Part shown: positions 7,016 to 14,850 of the stretch, piece after piece
Layout: every line of letters begins with the position of its first letter
Position numbering within the stretch: position 1 is the first letter of the stretch
From: JAVBRD01 sp031548365
Lineage (GTDB): Bacteria; Bacillota; Clostridia; Christensenellales; UBA1750
Assembly (NCBI GenBank): GCA_031548365.1
Contig: JAVBRD010000034.1
Coordinates: 1 to 17,987, forward strand
Length of the DNA stretch: 17,987 nucleotides
Direction: 5' to 3'
Notes under the pieces: model-generated
The model's database searches: none
What the model was told of the DNA's origin: nothing
Seen by the model: only the letters and a program-made list of their open reading frames with translations
Program-made: the position numbers and the translations under genes

Positions 7016-7041
7016 CCGCCCGGCGCATGCGCGCCGGGCGG
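7016..7041 (-). other. Strong intercistronic hairpin between lyase 1 and the propeller gene
   Basis: An 11-bp perfect GC stem (CCGCCCGGCGC / GCGCCGGGCGG) with a 4-nt loop, lying 11 bp after the lyase 1 stop. On the minus strand only GGGTTTG follows, so a strong intrinsic terminator is unlikely. More plausible roles are partial termination or protection of the upstream mRNA 3' end, which would lower expression of the propeller and GH4 genes relative to the lyases. Confidence 0.65.
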
Positions 7042-7052
7042 AGAAACGTATT

Positions 7053-8930
7053 CTAACCGATTTTGAGGGTGAAGCCGCCCCGTGTTTCGGTCTTTTTCGC
7101 CGTGAGGACGACGCGGTAGATTTCGCTCTTGCCCCAATCGCGGCAGATCTTTTGATCCGCCATGGCGATGGTCTCCACGCCCGCGGTGAAGGCGCTTGTA
7201 TCAAATGTTAGCGTGAGCCCGCCGAGGTCGAGAACGCCATCGCCCGCGGGGACGGGCCTGTTAAAGCAGAGGACGTGCGTGGTGAGTGGCGCGAGCGCTT
7301 TCTCGAGGTCGTAATTGTCCTTGATGGTGACTGTGCCGTCGCGCCTGTCGAAGCATACACAGTGCTTGTACTGCAAGATGCCCGCAGCCTCGGGGTAGGC
7401 GTTGGCAATGTCCATGCACAGGCAGGACAACACACCGTCGGACGTGCAGGAGACATCCTTGGCGGCAGCCTGAAGGCCCGCGACTTGGTCGAAACCGTTG
7501 ATGGTCGGTAGGTTGTGGTAGCATGACTGCATTGTCCAGATGTCATAACGGTCGGGGCTAAACGTCTTTTTGGAGTACGTCTCAACGCCCGCGTCAATGA
7601 CGACCGGTTTGCCGTCCTTGTAAATGACGAAGGATCCGACATCGTTGTGATTGTGGCTTTCGGCGTTATTGCCGCCTTTGGCCGCGACGAAAATGCCTTC
7701 TTCGCTGTCCTTCTTGGCATGCGCGGTCATGACCTGGATGCCCGCGAAGTAGTGGTCGAGCGGCGCGATGACGCGCCCTTTGGGCGAGTCCGACTGATAA
7801 CCGAAGATGCTGCTCAGCGCGCGGTAAAGCGCGCGGCGCTGCGTAACATACGGCTTTTCCGAAGCCCCGGTCGCGATCTGGTGCTGTGAGAACGCGACGA
7901 GCTCATCGTCCTTGATGGCCACGCCCACGCGCTCGAGCAGTGCGGCGTCCGTGCTCACGCGCGCGGCGGCGTCGGCGAAGTTGACGAAGTAGTCGCCAGA
8001 GATGTGAACGCGGTAAATGTACTTGGCGATCTCCCCGATGAGTTTGTCTCCGTAGACATTGACCGCGCCGTTTGTCGCGCACGCCAGCTCCTCAAGGTAA
8101 TCAAACAGCGAAGCGCCCGCGACGCCGAAGTACCCCGGCCCTTCGTCGCAGCCGCCATCCTCGTGGTAGATGTCCAGCCATTTTTGCACCGATTCCGCCG
8201 AGCGCTTCACGCCCTCGATCCTGCGCGCTACGTCTTTTTCGAGCACGAGGAGCGCGGCGAGCGCGTTGGAGTTGATCCACGGGTTCCAGTTGTTCACGGG
8301 ACGGTCGCTCATCAGGCCTTTCCACCAGAAGGTGTCGTCCGCGAGGTAGGGGTCGATGATGCGCCGCTTGACCTCCAGCTCAATACGGCGCTTGACCAGC
8401 GGGGAGCGCTTGGCGATCTCGTCGCACAGGAAATAGTAAACCCACGTCATCAGGCTTCCGGTTTCGGCAGCGAACAGGTCGATGTAGGTGGGCGCTTCCA
8501 TGTCTGGCAGTTCGTGGATGAGGCCGAAGTTTGTACGATTCGCGTCGCGCTGGTTGTTGTGCGCGGGAACCACCCAGCTCGTCTCTTCGCAGATCGCCCA
8601 TACGCCGTCGATGATCGTGTCCACAAGCGCGCCGTCGCCCGCGATGCACTCCGCGATCAAAAGCGCGAACAGGTTTGCGCGGCGGTCAAAGTAGAGTTTT
8701 TCGTAGCGCGAGCGGTTGCCGTCGCGATAGAAATCAAGGTAGCGGGTCGCGGGCAGGGGTGCGAACTCATAGAACGCAAGCCCGCGCGCCAGACCGCTGA
8801 AGTAGGCTTTGACTTCCTCGTCCAGAGCGTTCCACGCGGCGCGGTCGGCGTAGGCCGGGAAAGGCTTGAACGCACCCGGCGCGGCCAGATGCTTTGCGAG
8901 GTCGCACGAGTAAACGGCTTGTTTGACCAT
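7053..8930 (-). CDS. Heparinase II/III-like polysaccharide lyase (lyase 1)
   Basis: A 625-residue protein with the usual two-part layout: a helical (alpha/alpha) toroid in the first 380 or so residues and a beta-sandwich after it. Diagnostic stretches are NNWNPWINSN (213-222), CDEGPGYFG (261-269, candidate catalytic Tyr267), GGNNAESHNHNDVGSF (419-434, with His426 and His428), VIDAGVETYSKKTFSPDRYD (about 444-463) and SCYHNLP with His472. Family members cleave uronic acid linkages by beta-elimination (heparin/heparan, alginate and related glycans). No signal peptide is visible, so it probably acts on imported oligosaccharides. The ATG has GGAGGG 6 nt upstream. It follows its paralogue (lyase 2) by 31 bp in the same operon, and all expected active-site residues look intact. 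The substrate cannot be read from sequence. Confidence 0.88.
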   Translation of the reverse strand: MVKQAVYSCDLAKHLAAPGAFKPFPAYADRAAWNALDEEVKAYFSGLARGLAFYEFAPLPATRYLDFYRDGNRSRYEKLYFDRRANLFALLIAECIAGDGALVDTIIDGVWAICEETSWVVPAHNNQRDANRTNFGLIHELPDMEAPTYIDLFAAETGSLMTWVYYFLCDEIAKRSPLVKRRIELEVKRRIIDPYLADDTFWWKGLMSDRPVNNWNPWINSNALAALLVLEKDVARRIEGVKRSAESVQKWLDIYHEDGGCDEGPGYFGVAGASLFDYLEELACATNGAVNVYGDKLIGEIAKYIYRVHISGDYFVNFADAAARVSTDAALLERVGVAIKDDELVAFSQHQIATGASEKPYVTQRRALYRALSSIFGYQSDSPKGRVIAPLDHYFAGIQVMTAHAKKDSEEGIFVAAKGGNNAESHNHNDVGSFVIYKDGKPVVIDAGVETYSKKTFSPDRYDIWTMQSCYHNLPTINGFDQVAGLQAAAKDVSCTSDGVLSCLCMDIANAYPEAAGILQYKHCVCFDRRDGTVTIKDNYDLEKALAPLTTHVLCFNRPVPAGDGVLDLGGLTLTFDTSAFTAGVETIAMADQKICRDWGKSEIYRVVLTAKKTETRGGFTLKIG

Positions 8931-8961
8931 GACGATCCCTCCAACTCAACTTTTTTTAGCA

Positions 8962-10821
8962 CTAGAGGCCGATGCTTGCGCGGAAAGACGGCGTGCCGTC
9001 CTTGGATTTAGCCGTAAAGTCGATCGCGTAAAGCGTGAAGCCCGGAACGTCGTACCACGCATCCTCTGGCACATTTTTGATTTCGCAGCCAAATGCGCCA
9101 GCGTCAAACTCAAGCTCCGCTGACGTGTTCCGCCCAAACACCGTGATTTTTCCGCTCTCAATCAGGGGTTTCTTAACCGATGCGGCAATGATGCGCTCCA
9201 CGATGCCGGCCGGTGACGACATGCTGAACGCGTCGATCAGCGTGAACACATTCGTATCGCGGTCGAACATCATCTCGCGGCGGATGGATGTGAGCGCATT
9301 GACGCCGTATGCGCCCGCGATGTCCATGGATACGGTCATCGCGCGTTCGCTGGAGGCGGCGTTAAAGCTGGTCGCCGCGTACTCCTGCCCGCCTTTCTGA
9401 TACCCGCCGTCCACCATGGGCACGCTGTGCCCCTGCGATCCCGCGTTGAAGAACGTGTAACGAGTGGGGCTAAAGTATTGCCGCGTGTAGCGGCCGCGGC
9501 CCGGATCGGGGAAGAGCACCTCGCCTTTGGAGAGCAACATAAAGGAACCGACGTCATTTTGGTTGTGGGGTTCAGCGTTGTGGCCTCCTTTGCACGCGAA
9601 GGCCGCCGCGCCGCTCTCGTTCGAACGCGAAATCGCCCACTGCGCATCCGCGAATACTGTGTCGCCGCTGGGGTTGCCGGGGTCACCCGCCTGCCCGGTC
9701 GCCCAGACGAAGCTGCGAAGGAATTTGCAGAATCGGTAGCAGTGGTCGCCGCTCGTGCCTTCGCGGTACGCGATGGCGGGGACCACGACCTCAGGGAATT
9801 TGCGTTTGAGATGCTCGAAAAGCCCGATGTTGAGCGTCTCGCTCAGCCCGACGTCGGAGAACCACGGGAAGATGCCGCTCTGTATGTGCGCTCTCTGGAT
9901 GAACGTGGCGATGTTCCTCACGCGCTCGCCTTTCATCAGTTCGATACGACCGCCCGTTCTTTGGTAAAGAAGCTCCGCAAAGCAGGTGTAGAACGTGAAG
10001 CCGTACGTCCAGTACCCCGTGCCTTCGGTGCACACGCCCTCTTCGGAGAAACCGAGCAGATAACGCTCCATTGAGTCGGTGACGCGGCGCAGGACGCTTG
10101 CTAGCGCGGAGTCGTCGCTGATCATGTAGATCGCAGCCGACCCAACCGAGCCGGCGCACACCGCCGTCCAGTTGCCTGTGCCCGACTCCCAGCCGAACGG
10201 TTCGTTGATGGCCATGTACGGCTCGATGATGCGCGAGAGGATTTCCTTCTTCGCGCGGTCGACCACCAGCGGGTGGAGCCTGTCGCCCAGCAGACTGAGC
10301 GTTTCCGCGATGGCGAAACCAGTTTCCGACGCGAACAGATCAACCATGTCGTGGTGTTCCCTGATCGACTTGCCTGTGTAACCGACATCGAGATAACTCT
10401 GTTTGTTCAATCGGTCGATGACCTCAAGGCTCTTCCAGCCGAGGTGGGCGGGCAAACACCACGTGTACTCATTGCAGATCGCCCAAATCGTGTCTTCGAG
10501 CGCGGAAATGTAGGCTTCTCCGCCATCGAGGAGCGCCATGGCCGCGAAGTGCGCGAGCCGGCCGCGTTTGTTGAAGTAAACCGCTTGGTACTGGTCGCGG
10601 TCGCCAGTGGTGTCGAAAAGCTTGTACTTGGAAAACACCTCGCAGGGGATCGGTTCGCCGAGGTAGCCGTTCGCACCGGTTTTCAGCTCGTCCAGCATCA
10701 GCCTGTGGTACTCGCTCGTGCCGATTTTTTTCCACGCGTCGCCGCGAGCTTCGGTGAACACCTGATTCTTGCCTTCCATCGTCGCGGCGCGTAGCGCGGA
10801 TTGGATGTCGTGAACGTTCAA
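8962..10821 (-). CDS. Heparinase II/III-like polysaccharide lyase (lyase 2)
   Basis: A 619-residue paralogue of the next gene, first in the minus-strand carbohydrate block. It shares the layout: GNWTAVCAGS (216-225), CTEGTGYWTYG (264-274, candidate Tyr270), GGHNAEPHNQNDVGSF (412-427), a PDPGRGRYTRQYFSPTRY segment and QGHSVPM with His465. The second His of the H-x-H pair in lyase 1 is replaced by Gln (HNQND), so metal binding or specificity may differ. No signal peptide. The start is a TTG at 10821 with a near-ideal GGAGGTG 6 nt upstream (10828-10834); the in-frame codons further upstream overlap that SD itself, so they are poor candidates. Expression is probably driven by the promoter at 10864-10892. 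The enzyme is expected to cleave uronic-acid-containing glycans by beta-elimination, with the substrate unknown. Confidence 0.87.
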   Translation of the reverse strand: MNVHDIQSALRAATMEGKNQVFTEARGDAWKKIGTSEYHRLMLDELKTGANGYLGEPIPCEVFSKYKLFDTTGDRDQYQAVYFNKRGRLAHFAAMALLDGGEAYISALEDTIWAICNEYTWCLPAHLGWKSLEVIDRLNKQSYLDVGYTGKSIREHHDMVDLFASETGFAIAETLSLLGDRLHPLVVDRAKKEILSRIIEPYMAINEPFGWESGTGNWTAVCAGSVGSAAIYMISDDSALASVLRRVTDSMERYLLGFSEEGVCTEGTGYWTYGFTFYTCFAELLYQRTGGRIELMKGERVRNIATFIQRAHIQSGIFPWFSDVGLSETLNIGLFEHLKRKFPEVVVPAIAYREGTSGDHCYRFCKFLRSFVWATGQAGDPGNPSGDTVFADAQWAISRSNESGAAAFACKGGHNAEPHNQNDVGSFMLLSKGEVLFPDPGRGRYTRQYFSPTRYTFFNAGSQGHSVPMVDGGYQKGGQEYAATSFNAASSERAMTVSMDIAGAYGVNALTSIRREMMFDRDTNVFTLIDAFSMSSPAGIVERIIAASVKKPLIESGKITVFGRNTSAELEFDAGAFGCEIKNVPEDAWYDVPGFTLYAIDFTAKSKDGTPSFRASIGL

Positions 10822-10827
10822 AGCAAA

Positions 10828-10834
10828 CACCTCC
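10828..10834 (-). promoter_or_regulatory. Shine-Dalgarno site selecting a TTG start for lyase 2
   Basis: On the minus strand it reads GGAGGTG, 6 nt before the TTG at 10819-10821. No ATG lies nearby in frame until 15 codons further in, so this site decides the start. Confidence 0.7.
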
Positions 10835-10863
10835 AAAGCAAAACGTGGGTCATTTCTGAGAAC

Positions 10864-10892
10864 ATCATACCAGATTTAGCACCCTTTGGCAC
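10864..10892 (-). promoter_or_regulatory. Predicted promoter of the lyase/propeller/GH4 operon
   Basis: Minus strand: -35 GTGCCA (10887-10892), 17-bp spacer, -10 TATGAT (10864-10869), preceded by TGG to give an extended -10 (TGnTATGAT). The expected transcript starts near 10857, about 36 nt before the TTG. The -35 is weak, which is compatible with activation, but I see no cre-like or other known operator. Confidence 0.5.
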
Positions 10893-10932
10893 GCTGATTT
10901 GGAAAAACGTAGAAAAACCGCGCATCGGCATA

Positions 10933-10955
10933 AATTTATCGATAATCGATAAATT
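10933..10955 (+). promoter_or_regulatory. 23-bp perfect palindrome, candidate operator
   Basis: The half-sites AATTTATCGAT (10933-10943) and ATCGATAAATT (10945-10955) are perfect reverse complements around a single A. It ends 4 bp before the -35 of the DUF2975-module promoter and lies in the divergent region shared with the lyase operon. The AT-rich sequence stands out in a GC-rich window. The small HTH protein encoded two genes downstream (or another regulator) is the obvious candidate ligand; this is inference. Confidence 0.65.
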
Positions 10956-10959
10956 AGTA

Positions 10960-10988
10960 TTGAAATGCGTCGTGCGGTGTGCTATGAT
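10960..10988 (+). promoter_or_regulatory. Sigma-A-type promoter for the DUF2975-HTH-DUF4173 genes
   Basis: -35 TTGAAA (10960-10965), exactly 17 bp, -10 TATGAT (10983-10988). Five of six bases match consensus in the -10 and four of six in the -35. The transcript should start near 10995, about 29 nt before the DUF2975 ATG, leaving room for the AAGGAGTG SD. Confidence 0.7.
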
Positions 10989-11023
10989 GGCCCCAGCCTA
11001 TGCCAAAGGAGTGACAAAACGCC

Positions 11024-11482
11024 ATGAAGAGTTGGTGGGCGCCAAGGCTTTTGTTTGCGGTGCTGGTCACCATGTTTGTCGGTGTGTTCGCGCTGGTGTG
11101 CACGTTGCCATTCATGCTCAACACTTTCGCGTTCATTCTGCGTGACGCGTACTTGGCCGACCCTGGTTACCGCAGCTTTTTGCTGTTTTTCCTCATGGCG
11201 GTCGCGGCCTTGGCGCTGTGGGTGCTGGGCGAGATGGTGCTCATGGTGCGCACGGTGACAGAGGATCCGTTTGTCCCACGCAACGTTTCAGCCCTTCGAA
11301 GGGTGGCCATCGCGGCGGTGGGCGCGTCGGCGCTGTTTTTGCTTAAATCGGTGGCGTACTTTACGATACTGACCGCGGTGTGCTCCGCGCTGCTGGCCAT
11401 CGGCGCGCTGTGCGCGGCCACACTCGCAGGGCTGTTCTTAAGGGCGGTCAGGTTCAAGCAGGAAAATGATTTAACAATATGA
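11024..11482 (+). CDS. DUF2975 family integral membrane protein
   Basis: A 152-residue protein with four predicted membrane segments (about 9-32, 50-75, 94-115 and 117-140). The loop TVTEDPFVPRNVSALRRV between the second and third, and the C-terminus FKQENDLTI, are the hallmarks I associate with DUF2975 proteins, which usually sit beside a small Cro/C1-type HTH gene, as here. Biochemical role unknown; by analogy with other membrane-protein/HTH pairs it may sense a membrane state or hold the regulator at the membrane. SD AAGGAG lies about 12 nt before the ATG. The gene follows the promoter at 10960 and is the first of three genes that appear translationally linked. Family call confident; function not. 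Confidence 0.85.
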   Translation: MKSWWAPRLLFAVLVTMFVGVFALVCTLPFMLNTFAFILRDAYLADPGYRSFLLFFLMAVAALALWVLGEMVLMVRTVTEDPFVPRNVSALRRVAIAAVGASALFLLKSVAYFTILTAVCSALLAIGALCAATLAGLFLRAVRFKQENDLTI

Positions 11483-11511
11483 AGCGCGGACGAGGCGGGG
11501 GAGGGACTTGC

Positions 11512-11736
11512 GTGATTGTGGTCAATTTGGACGTGATGATGGCCAGACGAAAAATCGGGCTGTCCGAGCTGTCGGCGCGTGTGGGCATCAGTCCTGCGAA
11601 TTTGTCGATACTGAAGAACGAAAAGGGACGGGCGATCCGGCTGTCCACCCTGAACAAGCTGTGCCGTGTGCTGCGCTGCCAACCGGGCGACCTGCTCGAA
11701 TATGTGGAAGGAAGTGAACCCGAAGATGACGAATGA
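11512..11736 (+). CDS. Small Cro/C1-type helix-turn-helix regulator (YozG-like)
   Basis: A 74-residue protein, almost entirely an XRE/Cro HTH domain: IVVNLDVMMARRKIGLSELS, ARVGISPANLSILKNEKGR, AIRLSTLNKLCRVLRCQPGD and LLEYVEG. The N-L-S-I-L-K recognition helix and the C-x-P-G-D-L-L-E-Y tail are typical of the small HTH_26 group paired with DUF2975. I chose the GTG at 11512 because GGGGGAGGG precedes it by a few bases and family members begin with M-I-x-x-N-L-D. An ATG at 11479, overlapping the DUF2975 stop, would add 11 Gly/Arg-rich residues and is less likely. It probably regulates its own operon, perhaps at the palindrome at 10933-10955. The acidic tail overlaps the next gene by 11 bp. Confidence 0.88.
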   Translation: MIVVNLDVMMARRKIGLSELSARVGISPANLSILKNEKGRAIRLSTLNKLCRVLRCQPGDLLEYVEGSEPEDDE

Positions 11737-13588
11737 GATGAACTCCGGCGCTGTTGCAAAGGAAAAGAACGTGGTTTCCAACGCAGAACGCTGGCTTTTG
11801 CCCGTCGCGACGGCTGTCGGCATCGCGTTCGACCGTCTGTTCATCGCATCGCTTGATGGGCCCGGCGAGCGCTATATCCCGATGTTCTCCGCGTTTTGGA
11901 TGGTCTACCTCGCGCTGTTCTGCGCGTTTAACTGGCATAAGGTCAAACGCAACTTCGTGGCTTGGGGGATTGCGGGGTGCGCGTTCGCGCTCGCTGCTTG
12001 GGGATTCATCTTTGACTACCGCACTGAGTACGGCTATTTAACGTTTCTCGTGCTCCCGCTCACGCTCATGGCGCACGCGCAGTTTGTGTGGGGAGAGTTT
12101 CCGCTCAAAGACGCGGGCGGGTTTGTGCTCGCTTGGTTCATGGGATGGGCGTGGCGGCCCTTCTGCGCGATTGGCGCGTTCTTTACCGCGCTTGGCTCGC
12201 TCTGGGCGACCGAACGCCACGCCACACTCCGCAAAGTGCTCATCGGTGCGCTCATCGCAGTTCCGCTTCTTGTTGTCGTGTTCGCGCTTCTGATCAGCGC
12301 GGATGTCGTGTTTTCTTACTACCTTGACGGAATTTTCAAGCATTTTCGCCTGGGCGACTTCGCGGGGCACGCGGTGCTTTCGTTTGTCGCGGCCATTCTG
12401 TTTTATTCTTTTTTCTGGAACGCACGCTATGCTGAGAAACTGAGGCCGCGCGCGGCGGTCAAACCCGCCCTGGACGCAGTGATCGCGTGCGTTGTCCTCG
12501 GCTCGGTGATTGCGGTGTACGCGCTCTTTTCCATGGTGCAATTCACCTACCTGTTTGGCCGAGCGGGATTACCGGGCACGCTGACGTACTCGGAGTACGC
12601 GCGGCAGGGGTTTTCGCAGCTCATTGCGATTGCCGCAATCAATCTAGCGTTGTTTGGTGTGCACCTGCATTTTTCTAAGGGCCGGGCGGTGCGCATTCTG
12701 CTCGCGGTGCAGCTTGGGATGACCGTGCTCATGCTCGTGTCAAGCTGGGTGCGGCTGGGGATGTACGTTTCGGAATACGGTTTGACGTGGCTTCGGTTGA
12801 TTTCGGCATGGTTCATCGTGTACATCGCGGCGGTGATCGCGCTGTGCGCCGCGCGCATGAAGTTTGACCGTCTCCCGCTCATGGCGGTGTGTGCGCTCTC
12901 GCTGCTCGGATGGTTTGTGGTGCTGGGGTATGCTTCGCCCGACGCGCTCATCGTCCGCTGGAACGTCGCCCGGCAGGGGGAGGCGTGGGCGCGCGAGGAC
13001 AGCCGCTATGTCAGCTCGCTCTCGGACGACGCGTTTCTCGAGCTCGCCCGAAGCGATACGAGCTATTATGTGATGCAAACGATCACGCTCAATAAAGCAG
13101 ACTCAACCCAACAAGGGCTGAGTCTGTCGAGCCGCCGCGCGGCGAATGAGATGGAGAAATGGCTGCCCAGCCTAAGAAGCGAGCACGTACTTGAGGCGTA
13201 CATCACGGTTTTCAATCAGATCATGGTACAGGAATCAACGATGAACCGCGGCGTAACGCAACTCGCGTTGGATTTGTCGGGTGTGGATTATTGGGAAAAA
13301 ACGAAGGTGGAAAGCGCGCTGCAAGCGAGGTTTGCCGACATGCTCGTCAGACCGGACACATTCGGGGGACTGGGTGGGCCGGAGCAGGGGCTGGCCATCC
13401 AGATATCCTTCCAAGACAAGAAGCTCAGCGGTGACTTGCTCCAAACAAGCGTTACCAAGACACTGATGAAACAGAGCGAGAGCCGCCGTCTGTTGGTGCA
13501 GACGGGTGAACCGACGGGCGCGGAATTCATCTGCGAGTATGTATCCGGCGAATGGCAACTCAGACGAGAAAACTACTGGATCTCATGA
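11726..13588 (+). CDS. DUF4173/DUF4153-type multi-pass membrane protein
   Basis: A 620-residue protein. After about 20 polar residues come some 11-13 hydrophobic segments up to about residue 425 (for example WLLPVATAVGIAFDRLFIA, LIGALIAVPLLVVVFALLIS and LMAVCALSLLGWFVVLGYA), then a soluble C-terminal domain of about 190 residues that includes RYVSSLSDDAFLELARSDTS. The many-TM core followed by an L-S-x-D-A domain resembles DUF4173/DUF4153 proteins of Bacillota, whose activity is unknown. The family call is by resemblance only. The ATG at 11726 lies 11 bp inside the HTH gene, so translational coupling is likely; earlier in-frame starts would lie deep inside the HTH gene. A role in envelope sensing or regulation together with DUF2975 and the HTH protein is inference. 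Confidence 0.75.
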   Translation: MTNEMNSGAVAKEKNVVSNAERWLLPVATAVGIAFDRLFIASLDGPGERYIPMFSAFWMVYLALFCAFNWHKVKRNFVAWGIAGCAFALAAWGFIFDYRTEYGYLTFLVLPLTLMAHAQFVWGEFPLKDAGGFVLAWFMGWAWRPFCAIGAFFTALGSLWATERHATLRKVLIGALIAVPLLVVVFALLISADVVFSYYLDGIFKHFRLGDFAGHAVLSFVAAILFYSFFWNARYAEKLRPRAAVKPALDAVIACVVLGSVIAVYALFSMVQFTYLFGRAGLPGTLTYSEYARQGFSQLIAIAAINLALFGVHLHFSKGRAVRILLAVQLGMTVLMLVSSWVRLGMYVSEYGLTWLRLISAWFIVYIAAVIALCAARMKFDRLPLMAVCALSLLGWFVVLGYASPDALIVRWNVARQGEAWAREDSRYVSSLSDDAFLELARSDTSYYVMQTITLNKADSTQQGLSLSSRRAANEMEKWLPSLRSEHVLEAYITVFNQIMVQESTMNRGVTQLALDLSGVDYWEKTKVESALQARFADMLVRPDTFGGLGGPEQGLAIQISFQDKKLSGDLLQTSVTKTLMKQSESRRLLVQTGEPTGAEFICEYVSGEWQLRRENYWIS

Positions 13589-13615
13589 CGCCATGGCACA
13601 CATACGGCTATGGCG
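13589..13615 (+). terminator. Hairpin right after the DUF4173 stop, possible terminator
   Basis: CGCCATGGC (13589-13597) pairs with GCTATGGCG (13607-13615), a 9-bp stem with one G.T pair and a 9-nt loop, beginning 1 bp after the stop. No T-run follows, so termination may be factor-dependent or weak. Confidence 0.35.
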
Positions 13616-13653
13616 CGGAGGACCGGATACAAAACCATTGATCGTACGTCTTC

Positions 13654-13691
13654 AAAAAGCGGGCGATGCGAACCGTTTTCGCGTTTCCCGC
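13654..13691 (-). terminator. Rho-independent terminator of degV
   Basis: On the minus strand GCGGG (13691-13687) pairs with CCCGC (13663-13659). An inner stem of about 7 bp (ACGCGAA with TTCGCAT, one wobble) lies beyond a small internal loop, and TTTTT (13658-13654) follows. It lies a few bases after the DegV stop, the classic arrangement. Confidence 0.8.
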
Positions 13692-13696
13692 CCCGT

Positions 13697-14527
13697 CTAG
13701 AACGCCAGCACAATGCCGCCGACGTTGGCGTAGATCGTGCTGACGCCGCGCGTGGGCACGACGACGATCTCGGAGAAGTTGTACCGGCTGCGAACGGCGT
13801 CCATCAGTTTTTCGGCAAGGCCGGGGTTGTCGCAGTGCGCGATGACCAGACTCTTTCCGTCTGTTTTCTTACCGCTGCGCTCAATGGTGTCCGCGAGCCG
13901 GTCGACGATCTGCCTGTGACCGCGCGCCTGCGTGTACATCTGAATATGGCCGTCCTTATCCGCGCCCATGACGGGCTTGATGCCCAGAGCGGAGATGATG
14001 GTGCCCACGATGCGGTTGAGGCGGCCATTTTTCAGAAGGTTATCGATGTTATCAAGCACAAAATAAGTGCGCATTTCGGAAATAAAGCTTTCGATCGATG
14101 ATACAATCCGCGGAAACGGGTTGTTCGCGTCGATCATTTTTTTGAGTTCGAGCGCGACGAGAAGCTCCCCGGCGCACGCGCTCTTTGAGTCAAAAACGTG
14201 TATTTGTTTGTTCGCGCGCTCCTCGGCAAGCTGTTTTCCCACAAGAGCGCTGGCGTGCGATCCCGACAGGTTGCTCGAAAGCGTGATCGCAAACGCGTCG
14301 CCGCCCTCAAACGCGTCGCTGTACAGCTCGGGGGAGGGCGCTGCCGATCCAATTTTTTCAGTGCACGCCGTCATTTGGGCCGTGAAGGACGCGATGTTGA
14401 GGTTCTCGTCATCGGTGAATGCCCTTTCCCCCAGGAGCAGGGTGAGCGGCACCATGATGATCCCGAGCTTACGCTTGAGTTCGGGTGTGATATCACAGCA
14501 GCTGTCGGCGATGATCTTAAACGGCAT
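13697..14527 (-). CDS. DegV family fatty-acid-binding protein
   Basis: A 276-residue cytosolic protein. DegV/FakB-type proteins bind a fatty acid between two alpha/beta lobes, and many present it to the kinase FakA. Visible motifs: KIIADSCCDITPELKRK at the N-terminus, IGSAAPSPELY (59-69, equivalent to the usual T-S-Q-P-S), ITLSSNLSGSH (81-91, lipid-head contact Ser residues) and LLKNGRLNRIVGTI, the usual K-x-G-R segment. Length is normal. The ATG at 14527 begins exactly at the conserved N-terminus and has AAGGCAGG upstream; the alternative at 14605 would include the -10 box and is rejected. It is a single-gene unit with its own promoter and terminator, unrelated in function to the flanking sugar genes. 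No fakA is in the window. Confidence 0.92.
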   Translation of the reverse strand: MPFKIIADSCCDITPELKRKLGIIMVPLTLLLGERAFTDDENLNIASFTAQMTACTEKIGSAAPSPELYSDAFEGGDAFAITLSSNLSGSHASALVGKQLAEERANKQIHVFDSKSACAGELLVALELKKMIDANNPFPRIVSSIESFISEMRTYFVLDNIDNLLKNGRLNRIVGTIISALGIKPVMGADKDGHIQMYTQARGHRQIVDRLADTIERSGKKTDGKSLVIAHCDNPGLAEKLMDAVRSRYNFSEIVVVPTRGVSTIYANVGGIVLAF

Positions 14528-14576
14528 GAGTTGTCCTGCCTTCTTTGGTGGGTTTTCAGATATCCCAGTTTCGCCC

Positions 14577-14605
14577 AGCATATCAGACCATGGACGCATT
14601 TGCAA
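14577..14605 (-). promoter_or_regulatory. Predicted degV promoter
   Basis: Minus strand: -35 TTGCAA (14600-14605), 17-bp spacer, -10 TATGCT (14577-14582) with an upstream TGA giving an extended -10. Transcript start near 14570, about 43 nt before the ATG. Confidence 0.5.
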
Positions 14606-14767
14606 GAATGAAGATCGGGTTGAGGTCAGACGGAGATCAACATTTCATGTAGAGGAGCTGCTTCCTGTGTCGGCCATCTCGTGAGTCGCTAGAATTTTCG
14701 TGACAATTTCTTTTTGTTCCGTAGCGCACGGACCGTGACGATGCACACGGTAAACGCGCCTGCTTGC

Positions 14768-14796
14768 TTGTTTTACAGCGCCGCAGTCTATATAAT
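14768..14796 (+). promoter_or_regulatory. Predicted promoter of the sulfatase operon
   Basis: -35 TTGTTT (14768-14773), 17-bp spacer, perfect -10 TATAAT (14791-14796). The transcript should start near 14803, which excludes the in-frame ATG at 14764 as a start. The stretch 14606-14767 between this and the degV promoter holds no gene; I see no clear operator in it. Confidence 0.65.
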
Positions 14797-14850
14797 GAAG
14801 CCAAATCGCCGCGGCTATTCATGGGGGAACGGCGCGAAAGGCGGGAGAGC

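Noticed and set aside
8004..9011. Plus-strand open frame of 335 codons opposite lyase 1
   Set aside because: It mirrors the lyase codons, crosses the lyase 1/lyase 2 junction and has no SD or domain.
14528..14605. Longer DegV start at ATG 14605
   Set aside because: It would include the predicted -10 box and adds 26 residues not typical of the family.
14764..14850. Longer sulfatase starts at 14764 or 14821
   Set aside because: 14764 lies upstream of the promoter's -10, and 14821 has no SD; conserved sequence starts right after the GTG at 14851.
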